Assembly: GCA_011088145.1 (NCBI GenBank)
Contig: JAALKG010000013.1
Coordinates: 1-32,664 of the forward strand
Length of the DNA: 32,664 bases
Direction: 5' to 3'
Source of the DNA: Cyanobacteria bacterium MH1_Bin12
GTDB lineage: Bacteria > Cyanobacteriota > Cyanobacteriia > Cyanobacteriales > Cyanobacteriaceae
Every line of letters begins with the position of its first letter. Position 1 is the stretch's first letter. Below are positions 1 through 10,749 of the stretch, one piece after another. Below the pieces are notes generated by a model. The model searched no databases. It had not been told where the DNA came from and saw only the letters and a list, made by a program, of their open reading frames with translations. A program made the translations under genes and the position numbers.

Positions 1-354
1 CTTCTTGCTTTTTTAATTTTTAGATTATTTATCATATCATTAACAGGTTACACCCAGATAAACTGACTTTTTGATAGGTTTACAAGTTGAACTTGACTCA
101 AAAAATCACTTTTATGTTGAGGATCAAATTTTTGCCAAGGAGGAAATATAGATGCAATAGTTTTGACGATCGCTTTATTCATCAGTATCTGAGTTGACTG
201 TGATTTTATTGATATTCTATCAGTTTTCTAGTTTGGCCCAATCGTATTCATAATTGTTCAATAATGCACAAAAAATTCCTTTCGCCTTTATAATGAGATG
301 CAAATCAGAACAAATGCACTTTCTTTAGTTAAAGAGTAATAGAGTAGTGAGAAT

Positions 355-2058
355 ATGAATTCCAATCAACCTCAAGCATTAGGATCAGTTATTCAGGGTT
401 CGTTAAGTGAAGGATTAGAAGTTAGATTGCTTCCTGATATTTCAGTTGAAGATATGCGAGTCGGAAAATTTTTAGTGGTACAAGGAACAATGTCAAGATT
501 TTTTTGCTTATTAACTGATGTTTCTTTAGGTACATCTAATCCTCGTATTTTTGCCCATCCTCCCGATCATAATGATAGCTTTTGGTTAGATATATTAGCA
601 GGAAGCGATACCTATGGGACGATCGAAATCTCACCCATGCTAATGTTAACTTTGAGTGATACTCAAACAGAAAATACTTTTAAATTTGATAATATACCTC
701 GACTCACAGGCTTAGAAACGGATTTGCAACTACTACCTGTAAAAACGATTCCTAGTCATTTTAGCCCCGTTTATGAGTCCACAGAAAATGATTTTCGCTC
801 GGTATTCGGTTGGGAAGAAGATCCCCAAAAATGTAATTTCTCCATCGGGCAACCGTTAGATATGGATGTGCCAGTTTGTATGGATTTAGGTCGTTTTGTC
901 GAAAGAAGTAATGGTATTTTTGGTAAATCTGGTACAGGTAAATCATTCTTAACTCGACTTTTACTTTCAGGAGTCATCAAAAAAGAAGCCGGAGTTAATC
1001 TTATGTTTGATATGCACTCAGAATATGGTTGGGAAGCCATGAGTGAGGCAAAAAATGGTAATACTGTTAAAGGATTAAAACAACTTTTTCCTAGCCGTGT
1101 AGAAATATATACCCTTGATGGGGAATCGACTCAACGTCGTGGTGTTAATAATGCCCATGAATTGTATTTAAGTTACGACCAAATTGAGATTGAAGATTTA
1201 CGATTAATTGCCAGAGAATTGGGTTTATCCGAAGCGAGTTTGGATAATGCCAATATTTTAGCTTCAGAATTTGGTCGGGATTGGATTTATCGTCTCATTA
1301 ATATGACCAATGAAGATGTACAAATTTTTTGTAATGAAAAACAAGGACATCAAGGTTCAATTATGGCACTGCAAAGAAAGCTAAAACGCCTTGAGAATCT
1401 TAAGTATATGAGATCAGCTTGTCCTCATAATTATATTCAAGAAATTCTCGCTTTGTTGGATGGAGGCAAAAATATTGTGGTGGAATTTGGCTCACAAGGT
1501 AATATGCTTTCTTATATGTTAGTTACCAATATGATTACCCGTCGTATTCATAGTGCTTATGTCAAAAAAGCTGAGAAATATTTACAGACTAAAAATCAAC
1601 TCGATCGTCCTCGACAATTAGTCATTACCATAGAAGAAGCTCACCGTTTTCTGGATTCTAAAATTGTCAACCAAACTATCTTTGGTACTATTGCCCGTGA
1701 GATGAGAAAATATTTTGTCACTTTACTTATTGTTGATCAACGTCCGTCGGGTATTGATAATGAAGTCATGTCTCAAGTTGGTACCAGAATCACTTGTTTG
1801 CTTAATGATGATAAGGATATTGATGCAATTTTTACGGGAGTTTCTGGTGCTAGTGGATTGCGATCGGTTTTAGCTAAACTAGATTCTAAACAACAGGCTT
1901 TAATATTAGGTCATGCTGTACCTATGCCTGTAGTTGTCCGTACTCGTCCTTACGATCGAGATTTTTACCAAGAAATAGGCGATTCAGATTGGCAGGAAAA
2001 AAGTAACGATGATGTCTTTGCCGCCGCAGATTCAGCAAGGGTAGACTTGGGATTTTAA
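355..2058 (+). CDS. HerA/DUF87-like ATP-binding protein (helicase/translocase-type ATPase)
   Basis: 567 aa ORF; Walker A GIFGKSGTGKSFLTRLL, Walker B-like QLVITIEEAHRFL, HerA-like DQRPSGIDNEVMSQVGTRITCLL. Confidence 0.85.
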   Translation: MNSNQPQALGSVIQGSLSEGLEVRLLPDISVEDMRVGKFLVVQGTMSRFFCLLTDVSLGTSNPRIFAHPPDHNDSFWLDILAGSDTYGTIEISPMLMLTLSDTQTENTFKFDNIPRLTGLETDLQLLPVKTIPSHFSPVYESTENDFRSVFGWEEDPQKCNFSIGQPLDMDVPVCMDLGRFVERSNGIFGKSGTGKSFLTRLLLSGVIKKEAGVNLMFDMHSEYGWEAMSEAKNGNTVKGLKQLFPSRVEIYTLDGESTQRRGVNNAHELYLSYDQIEIEDLRLIARELGLSEASLDNANILASEFGRDWIYRLINMTNEDVQIFCNEKQGHQGSIMALQRKLKRLENLKYMRSACPHNYIQEILALLDGGKNIVVEFGSQGNMLSYMLVTNMITRRIHSAYVKKAEKYLQTKNQLDRPRQLVITIEEAHRFLDSKIVNQTIFGTIAREMRKYFVTLLIVDQRPSGIDNEVMSQVGTRITCLLNDDKDIDAIFTGVSGASGLRSVLAKLDSKQQALILGHAVPMPVVVRTRPYDRDFYQEIGDSDWQEKSNDDVFAAADSARVDLGF

Positions 2059-2162
2059 GGGATGTGGGGAAAACAGACAACTGTGTGGATTAGTCATATC
2101 TCAGAATAAAGCTAAAGCGATCGAAGTGAATGCGTCTTTAACCAAATAAAATTGATCAATTA

Positions 2163-2202
2163 AAAATCCCTATCAAACTTTAACTCTGATTGTAGGGATT
2201 TT
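2163..2202. terminator. Hairpin between convergent genes, likely terminator
   Basis: AAAATCCCTA (2163-2172) pairs with TAGGGATTTT (2193-2202); lies between convergent ORFs 355-2058(+) and 2260-2895(-). Confidence 0.5.
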
Positions 2203-2259
2203 CAATTAGAAAAATACAATTACATTTCTTGTACAAAACAAGGAGGTTATAATCAAAAA

Positions 2260-2895
2260 TTACTTATTAGGTTGAGGAGTCATACGTAAATAAGGTTTAA
2301 CTTCTGTAACACCTTTAGGGAATTTCTCTTTTGCATCTTCTGTAGAAATAGAAGGCACAACGACACAATCTCCACCATCTTGCCAATTAGCAGGAGTAGC
2401 AACTTGATGATAATCAGTTAATTGTAAAGAATCAATCACCCTTAAAATTTCATCAAAATTACGACCAGTACTTGCAGGATAAGTTAATGTTAAACGTAAT
2501 TTCTGATTAGGATCGATAATAAAAACACTTCTAACAGTTAAGTTATTTAATGCTTTGGGATGAACCATACCATATAAATCAGCAACCTTGCGATCTTCAT
2601 CCGCAATAATAGGATAATTAACAGTTGTATTTTGAGTCTCATTAATGTCTTTAATCCAACCTTTATGAGATTCTACACCATCAACACTTAAAGCCAATAC
2701 TTTCACATTACGTTTTTCAAACTCAGGCTTTAAACTGGCTACAGTACCTAATTCCGTGGTACAAACTGGAGTATAGTCAGCAGGATGGGAAAAAAGTACA
2801 ACCCAACTGTCTCCTGCCCACTCATGGAAAGAAATATCTCCTTCACTTGTTGCCTGAGTAAAATCGGGTACTACGTCTCCTAATTGTAACGTCAT
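2260..2895 (-). CDS. 1-Cys peroxiredoxin (Prx6-like)
   Basis: MTLQLGDVVPDFTQATSEG... FSHPADYTPVCTTELGTVA motif typical of AhpC/TSA Prx6 group. Confidence 0.93.
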   Translation of the reverse strand: MTLQLGDVVPDFTQATSEGDISFHEWAGDSWVVLFSHPADYTPVCTTELGTVASLKPEFEKRNVKVLALSVDGVESHKGWIKDINETQNTTVNYPIIADEDRKVADLYGMVHPKALNNLTVRSVFIIDPNQKLRLTLTYPASTGRNFDEILRVIDSLQLTDYHQVATPANWQDGGDCVVVPSISTEDAKEKFPKGVTEVKPYLRMTPQPNK

Positions 2896-3225
2896 AATTT
2901 TTAATAATCGAAAATTCTAATGTTTACACTCTCAATTCTGTCATAATCTTCTGAAATTGTTGTATCAACTACATTTTTTGTTTTTTATCTTTACAAATCT
3001 TTACTCTGCTCTCAACAAAAAATGCAAATAGACTGATAAAATCAATAGTCAACAGGTTTTCTGACGGATGACAATATAGTCAAGTCAGTTATTTTTAGAA
3101 ATCAAAAAAATTATCATTGTAGATGTTTATCTATCTGTACTAATCCCATTAAAATTAATATATATCAAACAAGATAACTATTACACTATTTACACCAACT
3201 TTAATATATCGGAGGTTTTATCTTA

Positions 3226-3654
3226 ATGAAATTTTGGCGTTCTCTTTTCACCATTATCGGTATTGTGGTCTTTTCTTCTTCTTTGCTTTTATCTGAACCA
3301 GCTCAAGCTTTAGACTTTAATTCTATCGTCCAAACTAGTCCTCATTTATTAGCAGTAGAAAATGAGCGTCGTAACGTAGCAGATGATTTCTTTGCTACCG
3401 AATCTGCACAAAAAATTGATATAAATAATAGTGCTATCCGTGATTTTCGTGAATTAAGAGGGTTTTATCCTAGATTGGCGAGTTTAATCATCCAAAATGC
3501 TCCTTACGAAAATGTAGATGATGTTTTATCTATTTCTGGATTGAGCAATACTCAAATTGAAAGATTACAAGCTAATTTAGATCAATTTGTCGCGAATCCC
3601 CCTATTGATGTATTCAATGAAGGTGATGAGCGTTATAATCCAGGGCTTTACTAA
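3226..3654 (+). CDS. psbU: Photosystem II extrinsic protein PsbU (12 kDa)
   Basis: Signal peptide followed by KIDINNSAIRDFRELRGFYPRLASLIIQNAPYENVDDVLSISGLS, typical PsbU helix-hairpin-helix-like region. Confidence 0.95.
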   Translation: MKFWRSLFTIIGIVVFSSSLLLSEPAQALDFNSIVQTSPHLLAVENERRNVADDFFATESAQKIDINNSAIRDFRELRGFYPRLASLIIQNAPYENVDDVLSISGLSNTQIERLQANLDQFVANPPIDVFNEGDERYNPGLY

Positions 3655-3702
3655 GGTTTAGATTCGATCGCCTTAACTGAAAACAAAAATTTAATAATTC
3701 CA

Positions 3703-3733
3703 AAGGGGATAATATAATTCATATTATCCCCTT
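3703..3733. terminator. Strong hairpin 1 in psbU/rps1 convergent intergenic region
   Basis: AAGGGGATAATAT (3703-3715) / ATATTATCCCCTT (3721-3733), perfect 13-bp stem, 5-nt loop. Confidence 0.7.
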
Positions 3734-3777
3734 CATTGTTTGTCATAATAAAATCCTTATAAATTAGCCAATAAAAA

Positions 3778-3805
3778 AACAAGGGATATAAGTTTGTCCC
3801 TTGTT
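3778..3805. terminator. Hairpin 2 in psbU/rps1 convergent intergenic region
   Basis: AACAAGGGA (3778-3786) / TCCCTTGTT (3797-3805), perfect 9-bp stem. Confidence 0.55.
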
Positions 3806-3828
3806 AATTAATTAGATGTAAAAAACAC

Positions 3829-3862
3829 GAAATGTTATTTAGGTGAGACCAAATAACATTTC
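3829..3862. terminator. Hairpin 3 in psbU/rps1 convergent intergenic region
   Basis: GAAATGTTATTT (3829-3840) / AAATAACATTTC (3851-3862), perfect 12-bp stem; inner GGT/ACC can extend it. Confidence 0.6.
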
Positions 3863-3899
3863 AACCAAATACAACATACTCATATGACTTATTAGCTAA

Positions 3900-5003
3900 C
3901 TACTCAACAGCAGTAGAAGTAAGTTCTTCTTCAGTATTTGTTTCAGGTTCAGATTCAGTTTCTGTTTCTGTTTCTGTTTGTTCAACAGCAGAAGTTGTTT
4001 CATCACTGGTTTCAACTGCTAAGTTTTCTGTTTCTGTAGTTTCATCAGCTACCACAGCAGTTTCTTCAGTTACATTAGCTTCAGTTGCTTCAGTTTCTGC
4101 CGCTAATAATTTTTCTCTATATTTCTGAGCCATTTCCTCGGCTTTCTCAAAAACTAACTCACGATTTTTGAGCATATCACCAGGTTCAGGTTCTAATTGT
4201 TTAGTAGAAAGAGAAATACGACCTCTATCAGCATCTAAATCAATAATCATAACTTTTAGTTCGTCATTGACATTAAATACACTATGAGGAGTATCAATAT
4301 GATCGTGAGAAATCTCGGAAATATGTAATAATCCGCTCACACCACCAATATCAATAAATGCACCATAAGGTTTGATTCCACGAACAGAACCAATTACCAC
4401 TTGTCCGACCTCTAAACCATTCATCTTGCGTTCTACTAAAGCACGACGATGACTTAAAACTAGACGATTACGTTCTTCATCTACTTCTAAAAATTTCAAA
4501 GGTAAATCCTGACCAACAAGATCTTCTTTGGTATCTTTAGCACTAATATGAGAACCAGGTATAAATCCCCTTAATCCTTCCACTCTGACTAACGCACCAC
4601 CGCGATTAGTTGCGAAAACGTTAGAATAAACAGTTGCATCCTCTTCTTGTAATTGACGTACTCTTTGCCAAGCACGCATATATTCAATACGACGGATGGA
4701 AAGGGTTAATTGTCCATCTTCATTCTCATCAGTTAGAATAAAGAATTCTCTAGTTTCATTCGCTTGCAAAATTTCATCGGGATTATCAACTCTGTTGATT
4801 GATAATTCTTGCACAGGAATAAAAGCGGCGGTTTTCGCTCCTATATCAATCAGAGCGCCCTTAGGCTCAATACTAAATACAGTTCCGGCGACTAAATCAC
4901 CAGGATTGAAATGATAGTCATATTGATCTAAGAGAGCGGCAAACTCCTCATGAGTAAAGCCCACACTGCTATTTTGGGTTTCTGTCTGATTGACCATAGG
5001 CAT
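3900..5003 (-). CDS. rpsA: 30S ribosomal protein S1
   Basis: Three S1-type repeats (e.g. VGQVVIGSVRGIKPYGAFIDIGGVSGLLHISEISHD); ends with an acidic E/T-rich tail. Confidence 0.95.
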   Translation of the reverse strand: MPMVNQTETQNSSVGFTHEEFAALLDQYDYHFNPGDLVAGTVFSIEPKGALIDIGAKTAAFIPVQELSINRVDNPDEILQANETREFFILTDENEDGQLTLSIRRIEYMRAWQRVRQLQEEDATVYSNVFATNRGGALVRVEGLRGFIPGSHISAKDTKEDLVGQDLPLKFLEVDEERNRLVLSHRRALVERKMNGLEVGQVVIGSVRGIKPYGAFIDIGGVSGLLHISEISHDHIDTPHSVFNVNDELKVMIIDLDADRGRISLSTKQLEPEPGDMLKNRELVFEKAEEMAQKYREKLLAAETEATEANVTEETAVVADETTETENLAVETSDETTSAVEQTETETETESEPETNTEEELTSTAVE

Positions 5004-5332
5004 TTGTTTTACAATTTGTTTTTCAGTTACTATTGTTGTGATAATTTTTTCCTCCTCGACAAACTCAGGAATAATTTCCTCGTTTGCTGATTTAGATAGA
5101 GATTAATTTAAAATTAATTATTTCCATCATTCATAAAGCACAATAAGCCCAACACTCCTTAAACATTAGCTAAAAGTTTACAATTATTATAAATTTGCTA
5201 ATATAGATGAGAGTGTTTTAATGAATTGATAGGCAGTTATTTAGTCTAATACCAAAAATAATAAAATTTCCGACTAACAATACCATTATACAGAATTTTA
5301 ACCATACATTAAGAACTTAATTTTAGCAAGGG

Positions 5333-5860
5333 TTAATCATCCTCACAGACTTTTTCGGTGATTTGTTCAGGGGAATTGTTTATTTTATAATTCAAACTGA
5401 GAACACCTTGTTTGTTCTGTAATTGCTTTAAAGTGGTAACAAAATCATCAATACAGATAAAGTTGCCATATACTGAGGCAAATCTAATATAAGCAACTTG
5501 AGAAATTTGACTTAATTGAGTAAGAATTAATTCACCTATTTGTTGGCTAGCTATTTCTCTAGGAAATTTTTCTTCGATTTCTGATTCGATGGAATCGACA
5601 AATGTTTCTAACAATTCTGATTCTATACCCGTTTTTTCACAGGCACGAACTATACCCCTTAAAACTTTAGAGCGATCGAACGACTCTGTGCTACCATCTT
5701 TTTTAATTACCCTGATGGGAACAAACTCAATTCTTTCATAGGTTGTAAAGCGATGATGACAGCCCAAACATTCTCGCCTTCTGCGGATACTATATCCTTT
5801 TTCTGTGGTGCGTGATTCTAAAACTCTGGTATTATTAAGATGGCATGAAGGACATTGCAT
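5333..5860 (-). CDS. nrdR: Transcriptional repressor NrdR
   Basis: MQCPSCHLNNTRVLESR... zinc ribbon and ATP-cone; RRRRECLGCHHRFTTYERIE. Confidence 0.96.
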   Translation of the reverse strand: MQCPSCHLNNTRVLESRTTEKGYSIRRRRECLGCHHRFTTYERIEFVPIRVIKKDGSTESFDRSKVLRGIVRACEKTGIESELLETFVDSIESEIEEKFPREIASQQIGELILTQLSQISQVAYIRFASVYGNFICIDDFVTTLKQLQNKQGVLSLNYKINNSPEQITEKVCEDD

Positions 5861-6383
5861 AATTCTTTCTTTATTTTCAGATGAATATCACGATAATTTC
5901 CCGTTTGAAAAGTACTCCACACAGACGAATTCAGACTCATAAAGCAAACGTGAATTATCTCAGCAATAACTAGAAATCTATCTTCAGATTGATGGTTTGC
6001 TCATTATCCATATGTAGTGTTTTTTATTTTAATTATATACTACATTTGGAGTAACATCATTGAATCATACATTGAAATCAATACTTAATAAGCTGATTGA
6101 TTTTCAGATGGTAAAGAGATTAAGAATATGGCAAAGGACAAGAAGTAAAGGTTGAAATCTCCATATAGCAATGCTTTTAGCAATTATCAATTTCCTAGTT
6201 AACCCGCTTTCTGCTCTAGGTGAAAAATTAAGTTTTAGAATAGTCACGTGAGAATTAGCATTTGACTTTTAAAAGAAAAAGCCTTTTTCTTGACTATCTT
6301 AAAATAAAAGACAGATGAAAAAGACTTTCTAATTTAGATTAAAAACTAAGAATTTAAAAATTATCTTAGTTCATAAATTATTT

Positions 6384-6479
6384 CTATTTATTGATTTTTG
6401 GTGGATCACGAAATGCTACCGCAAAGAATAAAACGGCAATCATCATGGTCAAAATTAAAATATAAGCTACGCTTTCCAT
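6384..6479 (-). CDS. psbT: Photosystem II protein PsbT
   Basis: Own translation of the minus strand: [31 protein letters not shown] (31 aa), classic PsbT; just downstream of psbB. Absent from the ORF track because it is short. Confidence 0.97.
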   Translation of the reverse strand: MESVAYILILTMMIAVLFFAVAFRDPPKINK

Positions 6480-6589
6480 TTTCTTTCCTCTGTTTTCTTT
6501 CTATAATCTCAGATTTTTTGTCATTTTATCGACAAAATCGATTCTTGAAGGGGATAGATTTTTTCTATCACACCTTCAAAAAAAAATAA

Positions 6590-8125
6590 TTATGCAGACT
6601 CAGAACGAGCACGGGTAGATTTGTCACCAACTTTTTGGAACATACCCCATTCTACTTGGTCTGGATCTAAGTCAGGGTCAACACCTGCGAATACATCACG
6701 GAATAATGTACGAGCACCGTGCCAAATATGACCGAAGAAGAATAATAAAGCGAAACAAGCATGACCGAATGCAAACCAACCACGAGTGCTGGTACGGAAT
6801 ACACCGTCAGAATTCAAGGTTTCAGTATCAAAATCAAAAGGTTGTCCACCTTGAGCTTTACGAGCATAACGTTTAACGTCTAAAGGATCGGTAAATGTTT
6901 GACCATCTAATGCACCACCAGCGAAACTAACAGTTATACCACTTTGTTCAACACTAAGTTGAGATTCAGCACGACGGAAAGGAATATCTCCGCGGACAAC
7001 TCCATCTGCATCTTCTAAAATTACGGGGAAGGTTTCAAAGAAGTTAGGTAAACGACGAACATTTAATTCACGTCCTTCTTTATCTTTAAAGATAGGATGT
7101 CCTAACCAACCTTCAGCAATACCGTCACCTTTGTCCATAGCACCAGTACGGAATAGACCACCTTTGGCGGGGCTATTACCGACGTAATCATAGAAAGCTA
7201 ATTTCTCAGGAATTGCAGCCCATGCTTGAGCTTCAGTTGAACCGTTGGAGATATCTTGTTGTACTCGACGTTGAATTTCTTCTTGATAGTAACCTTGATC
7301 CCATTGGTAACGGGTAGGTCCAAATAATTCAACGGGAGTGGTTGCATTTCCATACCACATAGTTCCTGCCACAATAAAAGCAGCGAAGAATACAGCGGCG
7401 ATACTACTAGAAAGTACGGTTTCAATGTTACCCATCCTTAAGGCTTTATATAATCTTTCGGGGGGACGAACACTGAGATGGAATAAACCAGCAATAATAC
7501 CAACTGTACCAGCGGCGATATGGTGAGCGACAATACCACCGGGGTTAAATGGGTTAAATCCCGACGGCCCCCATTCGGGTGCAACAGGTTGAATATGTCC
7601 CGTTAAACTATAAGCATCTGAGACCCACATTCCAGGCCCCCATAATCCGGTGAGGTGGAATGCACCAAATCCGAAACATAGTAAACCAGATAAGAATAAA
7701 TGAATACCGAACATTCTAGGTAAATCTAAAGCAGGTTCACCGGTACGTTGATCTGTAAATAATTCTAAGTCCCAGAATACCCAATGCCATACTGCGGCTA
7801 AGAATAATAATCCGGATAAGACGATATGTGCGATCGCAACACCTTCAAAAGACCAAAAACCAGGTTCAACACCTGTTTGTCCAGTGATACTCCAACCACC
7901 CCAAGAATCTGTCACACCTAAGCGAGACATAAAGGGTAGTACATACATACTCTGCCTCCACATAGGGTTTAAGACAGCATCACTAGGATCAAATATGGCT
8001 AATTCGTATAAAGCCATTGATCCCGCCCAGCCTGCTACTAATCCGGTATGCATTAAGTGAACCGCAATTAGACGACCGGGATCGTTAATTAAGACCGTGT
8101 GTACACGATACCAAGGTAGTCCCAT
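6590..8125 (-). CDS. psbB: Photosystem II CP47 chlorophyll apoprotein
   Basis: [49 protein letters not shown]..., full length 511 aa. Confidence 0.99.
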   Translation of the reverse strand: MGLPWYRVHTVLINDPGRLIAVHLMHTGLVAGWAGSMALYELAIFDPSDAVLNPMWRQSMYVLPFMSRLGVTDSWGGWSITGQTGVEPGFWSFEGVAIAHIVLSGLLFLAAVWHWVFWDLELFTDQRTGEPALDLPRMFGIHLFLSGLLCFGFGAFHLTGLWGPGMWVSDAYSLTGHIQPVAPEWGPSGFNPFNPGGIVAHHIAAGTVGIIAGLFHLSVRPPERLYKALRMGNIETVLSSSIAAVFFAAFIVAGTMWYGNATTPVELFGPTRYQWDQGYYQEEIQRRVQQDISNGSTEAQAWAAIPEKLAFYDYVGNSPAKGGLFRTGAMDKGDGIAEGWLGHPIFKDKEGRELNVRRLPNFFETFPVILEDADGVVRGDIPFRRAESQLSVEQSGITVSFAGGALDGQTFTDPLDVKRYARKAQGGQPFDFDTETLNSDGVFRTSTRGWFAFGHACFALLFFFGHIWHGARTLFRDVFAGVDPDLDPDQVEWGMFQKVGDKSTRARSESA

Positions 8126-8347
8126 TGACTACGCTCCTCCTATTTTATTGAATTTTTTTGGCTAAATCTGGCAATAGATATACTCTATTATAACTTTCGA
8201 GGGTTTCACTTTCTCAAAATTAGTTATTTGATTGAGTTATCCCTTAAGTATTAATTTTATGTTAAAAATTCTAACTTTTCTTAGAACCAATGACAAGTTA
8301 TTTGAACTGGGAATTGAGAAACAATCAAAGACCTCAAACTTTCGCAA

Positions 8348-8611
8348 CTAAGATTTTAAATTTAGATTTGCTAATTTTTCGTAGGCTCGATCGATATAAC
8401 TTTTACCTCTCAAATAGCCTATATTTGCTCCAGGTAGTATATATTGTAAATCATCACAGTTAAAACAATCCTTTAATAATTCAACACTTTTGAGTTGTCT
8501 TCGCCAATGAAAAGTTTTTTTCAATTGTAAAGGAATAATTTCCGAGGGTGAAATGGGCAGTAAATGCCTTCCTGAAAATAAAACACCTTGGTGAATAGAA
8601 GTATATAATAC
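8348..8611 (-). pseudogene. 5'-truncated remnant of an MBL-fold metallo-hydrolase (C-terminal part only)
   Basis: Minus-strand open frame ...YTSIHQGVLFSGRHLLPISPSEIIPLQLKKTFHWRRQLKSVELLKDCFNCDDLQYILPGANIGYLRGKSYIDRAYEKLANLNLKS*; in-frame TAA just upstream (8612-8614), no catalytic HxHxDH part. Confidence 0.6.
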
Positions 8612-8648
8612 TTACAATAGAAGATAGCGTTACCATTATAAATAAAAC

Positions 8649-10172
8649 ATGGATTTAATTATTCTATTTATCATCCTTAGTACTATAAGTTATATAGTGA
8701 TTCAAAGGAGTGTTGGAAAAATCACTCAAACGCCAATGTTTCTACTCTGGTTGGTTTTAATGAGTCCTCCTTTAATTTGGATAGCATGGTATTTAGTAAA
8801 TCCAGATCAAGGTTCGATGCCCAAAAGCTTAATTATTATTCCCTTGATTTTTTCCCCTTTACTATATATTTGGTTAATTGAAATCGGCAAACCAAAGAAA
8901 AAAAGTAATACTTCTAGTGAAACTAATTCATCTTCGCCACAGGTAAAGAAAGAAAAGATATCAACATCTACTGACAATCTAACCAAAGAAAAAATTAAAA
9001 CTCCTAATGTGGAAGTACGTCCAATAAATGCAGAAGAGGAAAAAGCTTTAAGAGATTGTTTTCCTTGGGGTGTTTATTATTTACAAAAAATAGATTATTT
9101 GCCTCAAGCAATTCTTTGTTTGGGAAAGTTAATGAAACCTCCAGAAGAGGCGTATCCCACGATAAAAGCTAATCTTGAAAAAATTTTTCACGATCGCTTT
9201 TTGATTATTTTTCAAGAAACATTACAAGGACAACCTTTTTTTGCATTGGTACCAAATCCTTATTCACAAAACCAAAAACAAAAACAAGAGTCAGAAAAAT
9301 TAACTCGTCCTTGGATGGCATTGGGATTGTTACTTTTAACTCTAGTCACAACGACTCTAATTGGTGCAATGATTAGTGGTGTAACGGTAGAGGAGTTAGA
9401 AAGGACTCCATCACTAATAACAGAAGGTTTACCTTATAGTTTATGTTTAATTGCTATTTTAGGAGTTCACGAGTTAGGACATTATTTATTTGCCGTTTAC
9501 TATAAAGTTCGTACGACCTTACCTTATTTTATTCCTATTCCTTTCTTTCTAGGTACTTTCGGAGCTTTTATTTCTATTCGTGGGTCAATACCCAATCGTA
9601 AAGCAGTCTTTGATATTGGTTTAGCTGGCCCTGTTGCTGGCTTTTTAATTACTTTACCCGTGTTAACTTGGGGTTTAGCTTACTCGGATGTGGTACCAAT
9701 AGCTGAGAATGTTAGTATGCTTAATTTTCAAGCATTAGATCCTCGATTTTCATTCTTTTTTGCTGTTTTAAGTAAATTAGCGTTGGGTTCTCAATTAGTT
9801 GCTGGTCAAGCCATTGCTCTACATCCTGCGGCAATTGCAGGTTATATTGGCTTAATTGTCACTGCTTTAAATTTGATACCTGTAGGTCAATTAGATGGTG
9901 GACATATCGTTCATGCGATGTTTGGACAAGGAAAAGCTTTAGTTATTGGGCAAATAACTCGTGTTTTGGTAATTTTATTAGCTTTTGTCAGAGAGGAATT
10001 CCTACTCTGGGCAATGATTTTATTATTTATGCCTATTGCTGATCAACCTGCTTTAAACGATGTGACAGAATTGGATGATAAAAGAGATTTTTGTGGTTTA
10101 CTCGCTTTAGGATTATTGATTACTATTTTATTGCCTTTACCAGGAACTATTGCCCAATGGTTAAATATCTAA
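8649..10172 (+). CDS. Site-2 protease family (M50) membrane metalloprotease, EGY-like
   Basis: HELGHYLFA (HExxH), NLIPVGQLDGGHI (NxxPxxxLDGG) motifs, multiple TM segments. Confidence 0.93.
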   Translation: MDLIILFIILSTISYIVIQRSVGKITQTPMFLLWLVLMSPPLIWIAWYLVNPDQGSMPKSLIIIPLIFSPLLYIWLIEIGKPKKKSNTSSETNSSSPQVKKEKISTSTDNLTKEKIKTPNVEVRPINAEEEKALRDCFPWGVYYLQKIDYLPQAILCLGKLMKPPEEAYPTIKANLEKIFHDRFLIIFQETLQGQPFFALVPNPYSQNQKQKQESEKLTRPWMALGLLLLTLVTTTLIGAMISGVTVEELERTPSLITEGLPYSLCLIAILGVHELGHYLFAVYYKVRTTLPYFIPIPFFLGTFGAFISIRGSIPNRKAVFDIGLAGPVAGFLITLPVLTWGLAYSDVVPIAENVSMLNFQALDPRFSFFFAVLSKLALGSQLVAGQAIALHPAAIAGYIGLIVTALNLIPVGQLDGGHIVHAMFGQGKALVIGQITRVLVILLAFVREEFLLWAMILLFMPIADQPALNDVTELDDKRDFCGLLALGLLITILLPLPGTIAQWLNI

Positions 10173-10293
10173 TGTTAAATTAACTTGTTGAACACAATAT
10201 TCAACAAGCACAGAAATTATCAATTTAAGGTTCTTTGTGTACTTAATAAAGTTGAATCATGCCAGTTGTAACCATATTGAGTTCGATTAAAAA

Positions 10294-10635
10294 TCAACCA
10301 GGAGGCCATTTCATTTGTCGATCGCCTAAAATATGTAAATGGAGATGATTTACAGTTTGTCCACCATCGTTACCATTATTAATAACAACCCGATAACCAT
10401 TCGTTAAATTTGCTTGTGATGCGACTTTTTTCACTGTTAAAAGTAGATGACCTAATATAGATTGATCTTCATCATCAGCCCCATCAATGGAGGTAATAGG
10501 CTTTTTAGGAATAACCAAAATGTGTGTAGGTGCTTGAGGTGCCACATCCTTAAAGGCTAAACATAAATCGTCTTCGTAAACTATATTCGCAGGAATTTCT
10601 CCACGAATTATCTTACCAAAAATAGTCTCACTCAT
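10294..10635 (-). CDS. HIT family (histidine triad) protein
   Basis: [22 protein letters not shown]..., [21 protein letters not shown]. Confidence 0.95.
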   Translation of the reverse strand: MSETIFGKIIRGEIPANIVYEDDLCLAFKDVAPQAPTHILVIPKKPITSIDGADDEDQSILGHLLLTVKKVASQANLTNGYRVVINNGNDGGQTVNHLHLHILGDRQMKWPPG

Positions 10636-10749
10636 AAGTTATTTTGCAATTATTGCTTACCATATTTAATTGCGTGAATTCTATTACAAACAATAGATAT
10701 TATCTACGTTTATTAATAAATTTTATTGATAATGATCAGCAATCATTTT

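Noticed and set aside
1-354. Short minus-strand ORF MNKAIVKTIASIFPPWQKFDPQHKSDFLSQVQLVNLSKSQFIWV
   Set aside because: 44 aa, no homology I recognise; too weak to call.
761-1040. Minus-strand ORFs 761-946 and 771-1040
   Set aside because: Antisense to the clear HerA/DUF87 ATPase gene; no recognisable protein features.
4696-4914. Plus-strand ORF inside rpsA
   Set aside because: Antisense to a strongly recognised ribosomal protein gene.
6398-6589. Plus-strand 63-aa ORF
   Set aside because: Overlaps psbT on the opposite strand; composition not protein-like.
7198-7526. ORFs 7198-7425(-) and 7338-7526(+)
   Set aside because: Alternative frames within psbB.
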